Positions 26,310 to 33,645 of a stretch of 33,645 nt of DNA are shown piece after piece. Numbering within the stretch: position 1 is the stretch's first letter; the number at the start of each line of letters is the position of its first letter. Both the position numbers and the translations under genes were made by a program. Source of the stretch: Cytophagaceae bacterium (lineage in GTDB: Bacteria > Bacteroidota > Bacteroidia > Cytophagales > Flexibacteraceae); contig JAIYDB010000093.1 of assembly GCA_027487695.1 (NCBI GenBank), positions 1 to 33,645 of the forward strand, read 5' to 3'. Below the pieces are notes generated by a model. The model had not been told where the DNA came from. It ran no database searches and saw nothing but the letters and a program-made list of their open reading frames with translations.

Positions 26310-27824
26310 ATGAAGCAACTTTACCCACTCATTTTCATATTGGTAATTGCGCTGCTTGGCAGCTGCAAAGAAGGCGAACTACTTAAAACTAGTGCACCTT
26401 CTACCTCTTTATACGTTGATACTATTGCCCTTAGCGATAACGAACGCCTACCAAGTAGGGTATTGTTACGTTGGCAAGGCTTTAGTGCCGATGATTATGT
26501 AGTTGGTTATAAAGTGCTTTTCTCTTTTTCACCTATTCCTAATACAGCTGCTGCTTTTGATACTGTTAAAAGCGTAACCACAAAAACCGATTCTACTTTT
26601 CAGTTTGTAATACCAAGAGGCAGTAATAATGCCGATGTATATTTTTCTGTACAAGCCATTAATAGCAAAGGCATAGCCGATAATAATCCGCCTGTGCTAA
26701 AAGTGCCTATTATCAATACTCCACCAACTAGTCGTTGGGACGATGCCAAGCTACCGAAAGCAAATCAGGTATTGGCAGTAGTTACATTACCTTTTAATGT
26801 GGACGATTTCGATGGGAAAAACACCCTCGATAGCGTTCAAATCAGAGCCAATTTTGGCGAATGGATAACCATTCCTACCTCAACTACCCAGATAGCCTTG
26901 GTAGCTCAAAATCCGAAACAAAGCGGAACACAGTCTGCATTGATATATAATTCAACTTTTGAAAGAGGTCCTCTTTCAATACGCTTACCTAATTTCCGTA
27001 ATAACGATAGCAATAGCTTTGAAATAAGAGCCATTGATGCCTCAGGAGCCACCTCAAAATCAGATACCACCAAGAGTATTTTTGTTACTGCGCAAAGAGG
27101 AGATTTATTGGTATTGGAAGGTCATTACTCAGATTCATTATTGCCTTTCTATAAGACTCAAGTTTTTGCAAACACTTCAGTTGCCACTAATGGGGTTGAC
27201 TTCCTAACCTTTGCCCAAAATAACGAGCTAGACCAACCACAAGTTTTAGATCCTACTCTTGACCTATTGTTCTCTCTGTACAATAGCATCTATTTCTATA
27301 ACGATGTGCGTAATAGTGGTGATGACCCTTATTTGTTAGAAAGCTACTATCCTTATTTCAGAAACTACTTAAGGAACAACGGTAAACTGATTCTTAGTTG
27401 TCCGTTCCCAAAAGCAGTAGAGGCATTATCGAGTAATTCCCCAGTTTTTAGTTTAATACCAGTAAGCACCCAAGGTTTTGGAGCTACAGCATTCCAAGTA
27501 TCAGTTGCCCGATTAAATAACAATAGAGCGGCAAATCCGGCGGCAAGAGCAACAGGTTTCCCTGCTTTAACAAGTAATTTTGCCTTCGCTTCGATTGATC
27601 CATTCAATATTACCCCAGATGGTGATAGTTTATATTCGGCGCCAAATATTTTTTATACCCCAGCTAATCCATCTGGTAGTCAAATTATTGCAGCACGCAA
27701 AAAGAATAGCCAAGGAAAAACTAACCTGGTTTACTTTTCAGTGGAACTGCATAAGCTGAATGGTAACAATCAAAATTTACAACAACTATTTACCCATATT
27801 TTGAACAATGAATTTAACTGGTAA
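26310..27824 (+). CDS. Surface lipoprotein with FnIII-like domain, function unknown
   Basis: The 504-aa product has a lipoprotein signal with lipobox LGSC (Cys19). Residues about 45-150 look like a fibronectin III domain (RVLLRWQGFSADDYVVGYKV, then VYFSVQAINSKG), and an Ig-like unit follows. From about residue 267, DLLVLEGHYSDSLLPFYKTQ, together with YFRNYLRNNGKLILSCPF further on, resembles a glutamine-amidotransferase-like Rossmann fold without catalytic residues that I can name; this part is inference. The gene starts right after a terminator-like hairpin and overlaps the TonB receptor gene by 17 bases. By position it is the likely partner lipoprotein of that receptor, although it is not SusD-like. 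Confidence 0.75.
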   Translation: MKQLYPLIFILVIALLGSCKEGELLKTSAPSTSLYVDTIALSDNERLPSRVLLRWQGFSADDYVVGYKVLFSFSPIPNTAAAFDTVKSVTTKTDSTFQFVIPRGSNNADVYFSVQAINSKGIADNNPPVLKVPIINTPPTSRWDDAKLPKANQVLAVVTLPFNVDDFDGKNTLDSVQIRANFGEWITIPTSTTQIALVAQNPKQSGTQSALIYNSTFERGPLSIRLPNFRNNDSNSFEIRAIDASGATSKSDTTKSIFVTAQRGDLLVLEGHYSDSLLPFYKTQVFANTSVATNGVDFLTFAQNNELDQPQVLDPTLDLLFSLYNSIYFYNDVRNSGDDPYLLESYYPYFRNYLRNNGKLILSCPFPKAVEALSSNSPVFSLIPVSTQGFGATAFQVSVARLNNNRAANPAARATGFPALTSNFAFASIDPFNITPDGDSLYSAPNIFYTPANPSGSQIIAARKKNSQGKTNLVYFSVELHKLNGNNQNLQQLFTHILNNEFNW

Positions 27825-30660
27825 AGCTATATGCCTTTGGTTATTGTTTTTAGGATGGGCAATAAACGTATCGGCACAAAGTACTCCTGCAACTACTAGT
27901 CCTTCGGGTACATTAGTAGGTAAGGTTACTGATAAAGAATCTGGCGAACCACTGATTGGTGCCACCATCATGATTGTTGGTACTTACAAAGGTGCTGCAA
28001 CTGACTTTGATGGAAATTACATCATAAAAAATATTAAGCCGGGCGATTACAGCATAAAGGTTTCGTTCGTGGGATATACCGAAAAGATATTTACAGGTAT
28101 AAGAATTAAGGATGGCGAACCAACCAAATTAAGTGCTGCCATCTCTCAAATTGTAATTACCCGCCAGACAGTTGAAATTATTGGTCAGCGCCAAATTGTT
28201 GATATAGAGGATGGAAAAAGCCAAGTGCGTATTTCAGCCACTGATATTAAAGAAATGAATGTGAAGAACATTCAGGATATTATATCACAACAAGCTGGGG
28301 TTAGTGTATCGCCTGATGGTTTACAAATTAGAGGGGGTAGGGTTTATGAAACCCAATACCGTGTAGATGGTATTAGCGCAACCGACCCACTTGCAGGTAC
28401 AGGTTTTGGAGTAGAAGTATCTGCTGGTTCAGTAGCTGATGTTACCTTGGTAACTGGGGGTGCCGATGCAGAATACAATGGAACATCTGGTATTGTAATT
28501 ACAAAAGTGAAAGAAGGTGGCGATAAGTTTCAGGTATCTGGTGCTTGGCAACGTGACAATTTTGGTACTAATGTGAACCGTGGCAGTGCTTGGAACACTG
28601 ATATTGCAGAATTAGCTTTTGGAGGTCCGCTTTCTAAGAATAAGAAACTAAGGTACTTTGTATCGGGCAATGCTGCCTTTAACGATACCTATTACAGACT
28701 TACTGCCAATCAGTTACAATCAAGCATTACTGCTTACGATAAAACATTGGCCCCAAGGCAAGATAACAAAGTTACTAATACCATTAAGCTTAGCTACAGA
28801 GTAAACGACCAAGTAAAGCTTACTCTTACCAACCAACATTCCATTTTGATTAACCAGAATTCAAGAACCCTTCAAATTGTTGGTTTTGATGCTATTTTGG
28901 CTCCGGGTTTACAGTATCCATTTTCACAACTTTTGGATAATGCTACTACCTATACACACAGAACTAACCTTACTGCAGCCAATATTGATTATAGCTTTGG
29001 TAAGAACTTTACCTTTATTGGTAGCGTGGGTAGGTTATTTACTAACCTAAGAGCTGATGCTAATGGCAGGCCATTCCGTACCGCTACAGTTGATCGTGAC
29101 TTTGATCCAAGATCGGTACCTACTTTACCGGGAGTAGTTTACCCAAGTAATGATAGCACCGTGCAGTTCACTTTGCCGGGTAATGGTTTGTTCAATAATC
29201 CTGATGGTTTAACCACACTTTGGCATGACCACTACGTTCAGGAATATACTGTAAAGGCAAAGTTTAACTACCTAAGCGATAGCAAAAGGCACTTTATGTC
29301 GTTTGGTATTGAGCACAAAATGCAGGATATGCAGTGGGTAGATGTGAGTTCACCTTGGGTGGGTGCCCCTATTATTATCCCTGGTGTTGATACCTTAAAG
29401 AGCGATAGAATTGGTACATCGTCTGATGTTTGGAAAGTTAAAACCAACCAAGGCAGTATTTTCTTCCAAGACGAAATCAAGTACAAAGGTATTATTGCTA
29501 CAGTCGGCACATCGTTAGAGTACTGGCGACCAGGTAAATATGCTGAAGATGCCGTTGATAACCCGCGTACACCCTTACCAGACCAAACTAGAGAGGATTT
29601 CAAAAAGCAAACCTATAATGTGTTTGGTGCGAGGTATAAAGCCAGACTTTTACCACGAGTTAGAGTATCGTTCCCAGTTACAGAAAACCAAGTAATGTAC
29701 TTTAATTACGGCCATAGTATGCGTTTGGCTCACCCACGTTTCGTTTATGGTGGTATGGATCCTGTTTACTTGAACCGTGCAGAAATTGGTGATTTGGGTA
29801 ACCCAGGAATTAATCCAGAAGTTGCGGTATCGTACGAAGTAGGTATTAAAGGACAACTAAACAGAGATTTCGGTTATACTTTTACCGCCTTCTATAAGGA
29901 TTACTTCGATTTCATTGTTAACAGAAGCGTAGTAGTAAGAGGTGTAACAGGAGGTTTAGAAACCAAGTCGTTTGCATTTAACCAAGATTATGCAAGGGTA
30001 AGAGGTGCAGAAATTATGGTAAGCTACCGTTTAAGTTCTATGGTAAGAGCCATGGCTAATGCCTCGTTCCAAGTAGCTACTGGTAAATCAAACACCGCTG
30101 CTGAAAGTAGGTTACAAATTATTAACCAAGGCAATGTAGACTTAACCAAAGAACAATACCTAGCATGGGACCGTCCGTTAGATTTAAAAGGTACCCTAAT
30201 TTTTACCCCTGATACCTCAGTTCGCTTCTTTGGTATTCCATTGAAATACACAAGAGTTTTCGTGAGCTCTACTTGGAAGAGTGGCTTACGTTATACCCCA
30301 GCCGTATTGGTAGGAACCGATGACTTAGGCAGACCACGTTATGAGTCTGATTCAAAAAATCCATTTTCAGAAATTGGTAGTGCTTGGTCTTGGACCGATA
30401 TTAAAATTACCCGCGATTTCCCACTTGGAAAGAAGCGTTTTATTTCAGCTAGTATAGAAATAAACAACGCTTTCAATAATAAGAACGCTCAAATTATTAA
30501 CCCAGTAACTGGTACCGCTTACCAAAATGGCGATCAGTTATTGTATAGCCAACGTGATCCAAACTATCCATCGCCTTTAGACTTTGGTACACCTCCAAAT
30601 AACCCAGCGAGGTATATGCAGCCAAGGCAAATTATATACGGGATAGCCTTTAACTTCTAA
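27808..30660 (+). CDS. TonB-dependent outer-membrane receptor with carboxypeptidase-like regulatory domain
   Basis: The 950-aa outer-membrane protein has a signal peptide (ending NVSA-Q at residue 24), then a carboxypeptidase regulatory-like beta domain at 34-116 (GKVTDKESGEPLIGATIMIV, TDFDGNYIIKNIKPGDY). A plug domain follows at about 140-237 (GLQIRGGRVYETQYRVDGI, VTLVTGGADAEYNGTSGI). The remainder is a beta barrel ending in aromatic YGIAFNF. It imports an unknown ligand using TonB energy. No SusD homologue is adjacent, so it is not a standard polysaccharide utilisation locus. The start lies inside the lipoprotein gene (17-base overlap), suggesting coupled translation. A strong terminator ends the unit. 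Confidence 0.93.
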   Translation: MNLTGKAICLWLLFLGWAINVSAQSTPATTSPSGTLVGKVTDKESGEPLIGATIMIVGTYKGAATDFDGNYIIKNIKPGDYSIKVSFVGYTEKIFTGIRIKDGEPTKLSAAISQIVITRQTVEIIGQRQIVDIEDGKSQVRISATDIKEMNVKNIQDIISQQAGVSVSPDGLQIRGGRVYETQYRVDGISATDPLAGTGFGVEVSAGSVADVTLVTGGADAEYNGTSGIVITKVKEGGDKFQVSGAWQRDNFGTNVNRGSAWNTDIAELAFGGPLSKNKKLRYFVSGNAAFNDTYYRLTANQLQSSITAYDKTLAPRQDNKVTNTIKLSYRVNDQVKLTLTNQHSILINQNSRTLQIVGFDAILAPGLQYPFSQLLDNATTYTHRTNLTAANIDYSFGKNFTFIGSVGRLFTNLRADANGRPFRTATVDRDFDPRSVPTLPGVVYPSNDSTVQFTLPGNGLFNNPDGLTTLWHDHYVQEYTVKAKFNYLSDSKRHFMSFGIEHKMQDMQWVDVSSPWVGAPIIIPGVDTLKSDRIGTSSDVWKVKTNQGSIFFQDEIKYKGIIATVGTSLEYWRPGKYAEDAVDNPRTPLPDQTREDFKKQTYNVFGARYKARLLPRVRVSFPVTENQVMYFNYGHSMRLAHPRFVYGGMDPVYLNRAEIGDLGNPGINPEVAVSYEVGIKGQLNRDFGYTFTAFYKDYFDFIVNRSVVVRGVTGGLETKSFAFNQDYARVRGAEIMVSYRLSSMVRAMANASFQVATGKSNTAAESRLQIINQGNVDLTKEQYLAWDRPLDLKGTLIFTPDTSVRFFGIPLKYTRVFVSSTWKSGLRYTPAVLVGTDDLGRPRYESDSKNPFSEIGSAWSWTDIKITRDFPLGKKRFISASIEINNAFNNKNAQIINPVTGTAYQNGDQLLYSQRDPNYPSPLDFGTPPNNPARYMQPRQIIYGIAFNF

Positions 30661-30680
30661 TATACCCTTAGTTTAATCTT

Positions 30681-30716
30681 AAACAGCACTAATGAAAAAT
30701 TGGTGCTGTTTTTTTG
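30681..30716 (+). terminator. Intrinsic terminator after the TonB receptor gene
   Basis: AAACAGCAC (30681-30689) pairs with GTGCTGTTT (30703-30711). The stem extends by four more pairs, one of them G-T, to 13 base pairs with loop GAAAA, and a run of T follows. It closes the surface-protein cluster. Confidence 0.92.
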
Positions 30717-30742
30717 TATATTACAGATATTAAGGCAGTTTG
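30714..30742 (+). promoter_or_regulatory. Weak candidate promoter of the broken Spy-like gene
   Basis: TTG (30714-30716, in the tail of the preceding terminator), 18 bases, then GCAGTTTG (30735-30742), with GC in place of the usual TA. It lies 23 bases before the ATG. Confidence 0.22.
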
Positions 30743-30765
30743 CTTTACGAATAACTCACAATACT

Positions 30766-31226
30766 ATGAAAGCAAAATTTCTGATTGTAATGGCATTTAT
30801 TGCCATTAGTAATTCGCTTTGGGCACAAACTAAAACCCTTGAGCAAACCGTTCGCAACCAAGAACCTCATAACAACAAGCAACCCAAAAAGTACTATGCA
30901 AAGGGAAGCGTTGAAGATAGAGCCCATATAACTACTAATAAGTTAACCAAGCAACTCAACCTAAATGAAAGGGAAGCTTAAAAGTTTACAACACCACTCT
31001 TATTGCCATAAAGGAACGAGAGTCGGTGAAGAAAACTTATTATAGAAATAAAAAACTGCTTAATTCTAAAATGAATGAAGTTGATGAAAAGCTAGATAAG
31101 GAATACCAATCTATTTTCACAAGCGAAATTTACTTGAAGTACCAAGCGAACAAAGCGAAGTTAAAGAAAGAATATAAAAAAGATAAAAGGGCAATTAAGC
31201 GCGCTGCCGATACCATTGGAAGCTAA
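30766..31226 (+). pseudogene. Small secreted Spy-like protein gene broken by a one-base deletion
   Basis: The ATG at 30766 gives a signal peptide (MKAKFLIVMAFIAISNSLWA-Q) and 71 codons, then a TAA at 30979. From 30978 the next frame continues without stops to 31226. Adding one T to the TT at 30978-30979 would read E-A-L-K-V-Y-N and restore a 153-aa protein. The joined product aligns with the adjacent intact paralogue: EDRAHITTNKLTKQLNLNERE against EKRAKKQTAFLVKELGLNATQ, and FTSEIYLKYQANKAKLKKE against FTPEQFTAYTTKKAEMKGK. It is helical, basic and probably periplasmic. No slippery heptamer fits, so this is a real frameshift or a sequencing error. The second part also has an in-frame GTG at 31026, with no signal peptide. 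Confidence 0.8.
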
Positions 31227-31242
31227 ATGGTAAGTAAAAACT

Positions 31243-31274
31243 AAAAGTAGGGGATAGCATCTCCTACTTTTTTT
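31243..31274 (+). terminator. Intrinsic terminator after the broken Spy-like gene
   Basis: AAAAGTAGGGGA (31243-31254) pairs with TCTCCTACTTTT (31260-31271), with one G-T pair and a 5-base loop, and more T follows. It shows that the broken gene and its paralogue are separate units. Confidence 0.9.
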
Positions 31275-31330
31275 GGTACTATATTAAACCTTTGTTAGTA
31301 AATCGACATCCAATAACAAAACAGAAACTT

Positions 31331-31801
31331 ATGAACAAGATACTTTTAGTAGCCGCAGCGCTACTTTTCGGAAGTGCAACTTTTGCACAAACTGCAGCCC
31401 CATCTGCAACTCCAAACCAAACACCCTCTCAGACTGAAGATGGTCAAAGAGGTGGTGGAAGAGGACACCGTGGAGGTGGATCCCCTGAAAAACGTGCTAA
31501 GAAGCAAACTGCTTTCTTAGTGAAGGAATTGGGTTTAAATGCTACCCAAGAAAGCAAAACTTACGAGGCAGTATTAAATGCAGTAAATTCAAGAATGGCT
31601 GCCAGAAGCACCTATGGCAATGATAAAGATGCCATGCGCGAAAAAGCTAAAAGCATTCAAACCGATTTGGAAAATCAGTTAAAGAATATCTTTACTCCTG
31701 AGCAGTTTACAGCTTATACTACAAAAAAGGCTGAAATGAAGGGTAAAATGAAAGCTCGTAGGGCTGAAAAACAAGACGATACCCCTTTTGACCTAGACTA
31801 G
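31331..31801 (+). CDS. Small secreted Spy-like protein
   Basis: The 156-aa product has a signal peptide (MNKILLVAAALLFGSATFA-Q), a Gly/Arg-rich linker (GGGRGHRGGG, about residues 36-55), and a helical domain of about 90 residues with LGLNATQESKTYEAVLNAV and NIFTPEQFTAYTTKKAEMKG. This is the pattern of Spy/CpxP-like (LTxxQ) periplasmic proteins, which act as chaperones or stress sensors in other bacteria. Here the role is unproven. The ATG at 31331 is chosen over an in-frame TTG 39 bases upstream because it begins a proper signal peptide. It is a tandem paralogue of the broken gene before it. Confidence 0.8.
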   Translation: MNKILLVAAALLFGSATFAQTAAPSATPNQTPSQTEDGQRGGGRGHRGGGSPEKRAKKQTAFLVKELGLNATQESKTYEAVLNAVNSRMAARSTYGNDKDAMREKAKSIQTDLENQLKNIFTPEQFTAYTTKKAEMKGKMKARRAEKQDDTPFDLD

Positions 31802-31824
31802 TAACGCACCCTAATAAAGTATTG

Positions 31825-31861
31825 AAAAGTGATAGAGGTTTCTCTATCACTTTTTACTTTT
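31825..31861. terminator. Intrinsic terminator between convergent genes
   Basis: AAAAGTGATAGAG (31825-31837) pairs with CTCTATCACTTTT (31842-31854) across loop GTTT. The plus strand has a T-rich tail to 31861. On the minus strand the stem is followed only by TTTT inside its own arm, so action in that direction would be weaker. It overlaps the stop codon region of the minus-strand lipoprotein gene. Confidence 0.88.
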
Positions 31862-32459
31862 TTAGGCGAACTGCATAAAGGGCTATACACCATACCTCGG
31901 TGCCATACTTATAGCCATACCCATTTATAGAATAGCCAGAACTAAGCAAGTGAAACTCTCTATGGTTGGCCTCTCCAATAATGCCTGTATGTCCAGTAAG
32001 CGGGTCAGGAGGAAATTGAAACCAATATTGCACTATATCTCCTGGTTTTAAAGAATCATTTGCAGGTACCCAATCGGCTAAACCTTTATCAACTAGTACC
32101 TTACAGATACCTGTAATTTTAGAAGAATCGTTATTCCTTAGGTCAGCCTCAACTTGTTTAAGGCTTACGCCTTTAATATAGATGGCATCCTTTTCTGCTT
32201 GGGTAAATGTATAATGAGGCTTCAGGAGGTCGTGCATAAACTGCACACAATTACGGGCTTTGTAATTTGGTGCTAGTTTAGGTCCTCTTAATTCGGCTTC
32301 TTTTACCAACCAATGGGCGTTGGTATCTATTCGGTAGTTATCAGGCTCAAAGTTGCTCGTACTAGTTCCTAGTATATCTGAAACAATATCACCTGTCCTT
32401 GTTTCAGTACAAGAAAAAAGCAACCAAGAAATAATGACTAGAATGGTCAAAGGTTTCAA
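31854..32459 (-). CDS. Lipoprotein with a cysteine-peptidase/amidase-like (NlpC/P60- or CHAP-like) domain
   Basis: The 201-aa product has a lipoprotein signal with lipobox LFSC (Cys17). The mature part has ARNCVQFMHDLL (Cys71) early, LKPGDIVQYWFQF in the middle (about 137-149), and TGHTGIIGEA with His157. A Cys at the start of a helix, then a GDIV strand and a His in a G-H-x-G strand is the layout of NlpC/P60 and CHAP cell-wall peptidases and amidases. No family can be fixed. If active it would work on peptidoglycan or a peptide in the periplasm. It lies 46 bases after the agmatine deiminase gene on the same strand and may be co-transcribed, with no obvious functional link. Confidence 0.7.
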   Translation of the reverse strand: MKPLTILVIISWLLFSCTETRTGDIVSDILGTSTSNFEPDNYRIDTNAHWLVKEAELRGPKLAPNYKARNCVQFMHDLLKPHYTFTQAEKDAIYIKGVSLKQVEADLRNNDSSKITGICKVLVDKGLADWVPANDSLKPGDIVQYWFQFPPDPLTGHTGIIGEANHREFHLLSSGYSINGYGYKYGTEVWCIALYAVRLKK

Positions 32460-32505
32460 TAGGATGTTGGTTAATGCAAATACGCTTAAAACCTAAACCT
32501 ATTGT

Positions 32506-33558
32506 CTAAACCTCAGGTTCTTGCTGACTCAGGCAATGGAAACTACCTAATCCCCAAATAATATCAGTACTATCTAAACCGATAACTTCTCTTTCTGGGT
32601 GAGCTGCTGCAATTATTTGAAGCGCCTTATCGTCGTTAGCGCACCTGTAAGTGGGAACCACTACATACTTGTTACTTAAATAGTAATTGGCATAGCTAGC
32701 AGGTAGACGTTGGTCTTCAAAAATCACTGGGTCTGGCATTGGTAACTCAATGATATTAAGTTGCTTACCATTTAACAAGCGCATTTCTTTCAACTCTTCC
32801 AAGTTATCTTGAAGTAGTTGGTAGTTTTCATCGCCTTTGTTTTCTTCGATAACCGTTATTACGGTATCTTCATTAACAAAGCGGGTAATATCATCTATAT
32901 GGCCATCGGTATCATCGCCAACGATGCCATCGCCAACCCAAAGAATTTGATCAACGCCATAATAATCAGACAAATACTTTTCTATTTGTGCCTGATTCAA
33001 ATGAGGATTTCTGTTCTCATTCAAAAGGCAAGCCCTTGAAGTAAGCAGCGTTCCAGCCCCGTTAAATTCTACACTGCCACCTTCCATCACAATACCTGGA
33101 TGTAACACAGGTAAATTGAAATGATTGGCAATTAAAGTAGGTACTACATCGTCCAAATCGAATGGAGGGTATTTATTACCCCAAGCATTGTAACCCCAAT
33201 CGACAATAATCTTTTCTTTAGTGGTAGGGTTAATCAAGAATGCAGGACCGTGATCTCTGCACCAAGCATCGTTGGTTGGGAAGTGGAAAAACTCCACTTT
33301 ACTCATATCGGCCCCAGCTAACTGAATATGCTTTAATGCAAATTCTTGCATAGCTGCATTGGCAACGTTAATCCTAACTAATTCAGATTCAGTCAACAGC
33401 TTTATAAACTGCGCATATATAGGGAAAATGCTATCTATTTTGCCTGGCCAACTTTCTTCTTTATGTGGCCAAGAAAGCCAAGTTGCAGTATGTTTATGCC
33501 ATTCGGCAGGAAAGAAAAAGCCTTGCGATTTTGGAGATTGTGCAGGATTAAATGCCAT
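32506..33558 (-). CDS. aguA: Agmatine deiminase
   Basis: The 350-aa cytoplasmic enzyme of the peptidylarginine deiminase fold converts agmatine to N-carbamoylputrescine and ammonia, a step toward putrescine. Visible motifs are DAWCRDHGPAFLI (about 97-109), MEGGSVEFNG with Glu159, DTDGHIDDITRFV with His220 and Asp222, and the catalytic Cys342 in GLGSFHCLSQQEP. The start MAFNPAQSP and the length fit the family. The gene directly upstream, 20 bases away on the same strand, ends like N-carbamoylputrescine amidase, which uses the product of this enzyme. Confidence 0.95.
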   Translation of the reverse strand: MAFNPAQSPKSQGFFFPAEWHKHTATWLSWPHKEESWPGKIDSIFPIYAQFIKLLTESELVRINVANAAMQEFALKHIQLAGADMSKVEFFHFPTNDAWCRDHGPAFLINPTTKEKIIVDWGYNAWGNKYPPFDLDDVVPTLIANHFNLPVLHPGIVMEGGSVEFNGAGTLLTSRACLLNENRNPHLNQAQIEKYLSDYYGVDQILWVGDGIVGDDTDGHIDDITRFVNEDTVITVIEENKGDENYQLLQDNLEELKEMRLLNGKQLNIIELPMPDPVIFEDQRLPASYANYYLSNKYVVVPTYRCANDDKALQIIAAAHPEREVIGLDSTDIIWGLGSFHCLSQQEPEV

Positions 33559-33578
33559 TGGTAAGGAGTAGTTTGGGC

Positions 33579-33645
33579 TTATTGCTCGTCAATTAATCTT
33601 TTTGTGATAGGCTGATAGCTATCAATACGTCTATCACGTAAAAAC
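33579..33645 (-). CDS. aguB: Probable N-carbamoylputrescine amidase, last codons only
   Basis: Only the final 21 codons and the TAA stop lie in the window. The translation FLRDRRIDSYQPITKRLIDE is, from memory, the usual C-terminus of carbon-nitrogen hydrolases of the AguB type in Bacteroidota (F-L-R-D-R-R-I-D-x-Y). AguB hydrolyses N-carbamoylputrescine to putrescine. The position 20 bases upstream of aguA on the same strand supports this, as the two genes are commonly paired. The rest of the gene is outside the window. Confidence 0.7.
   Translation of the reverse strand, partial: FLRDRRIDSYQPITKRLIDEQ

Noticed and set aside
21893-30660. Polysaccharide utilisation locus
   Set aside because: There is no SusD-like protein, no glycoside hydrolase or lyase and no typical regulator next to the TonB receptor.
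30700-30765. An earlier ATG for the broken Spy-like gene
   Set aside because: It would begin inside the terminator of the TonB receptor gene and put 22 unrelated residues before a good signal peptide.
30970-30990. Programmed -1 frameshift in the Spy-like gene
   Set aside because: The codons at the junction are GAA GCT TAA. Slipping the GCT codon back one base gives AGC, which the alanine tRNA cannot pair with, and no slippery heptamer or downstream pseudoknot is seen.
31292-31330. TTG start for the intact Spy-like gene
   Set aside because: It adds 13 residues before a normal ATG that begins a standard signal peptide.

Overview
The window is a chromosomal segment of a member of the Bacteroidota. 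The evidence is gldF/gldG, an LpxC-FabZ fusion gene, BatD, several secreted proteins with type IX secretion (T9SS) C-terminal signals, a TonB-dependent receptor with a carboxypeptidase-like N-terminal domain, and promoters of the Bacteroidota type (TTG, then about 19-22 bases, then TAnnTTTG) instead of -35/-10 boxes. The genus cannot be fixed from the sequence. There are no rRNA, tRNA, CRISPR, insertion sequence or phage genes. No gene-free stretch exceeds 300 bases.

Left part (1-9.7 kb): gldG (cut by the window edge) and gldF form an operon on the minus strand. It is divergent from a long QueA-like gene, which converges on batD. Then come queG and guaB (minus strand), divergent from a second queA and a DUF2807-type lipoprotein gene. 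Two different QueA homologues and the next enzyme, QueG, therefore lie within about 6.6 kb and suggest that queuosine tRNA modification is a theme here.

Middle part (9.7-21.7 kb): a NUDIX hydrolase gene overlaps menD (menaquinone synthesis). Divergent from these are a MATE exporter, an HD phosphohydrolase, the lipid A block lpxD - lpxC/fabZ - lpxA, pyruvate dehydrogenase E1 alpha, a peroxiredoxin, a small TerB-like protein and a POT peptide transporter. Clear intrinsic terminators separate the later units.

Right part (21.7-33.6 kb): a four-gene cell-surface cluster encodes a 691-aa T9SS-type secreted protein, a 754-aa T9SS protein with four OB-like modules in two pairs, a 504-aa lipoprotein and a 950-aa TonB-dependent receptor with no SusD partner. 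A strong terminator-like hairpin ends 3 bases before the lipoprotein start codon and splits the cluster in two. This cluster is the best candidate for an undescribed system. Its substrate is unknown. After it come two tandem small secreted Spy-like genes, the first broken by a one-base deletion, then a cysteine-peptidase-like lipoprotein gene and agmatine deiminase. The very end holds the last codons of a probable N-carbamoylputrescine amidase, which would complete a putrescine pathway operon.
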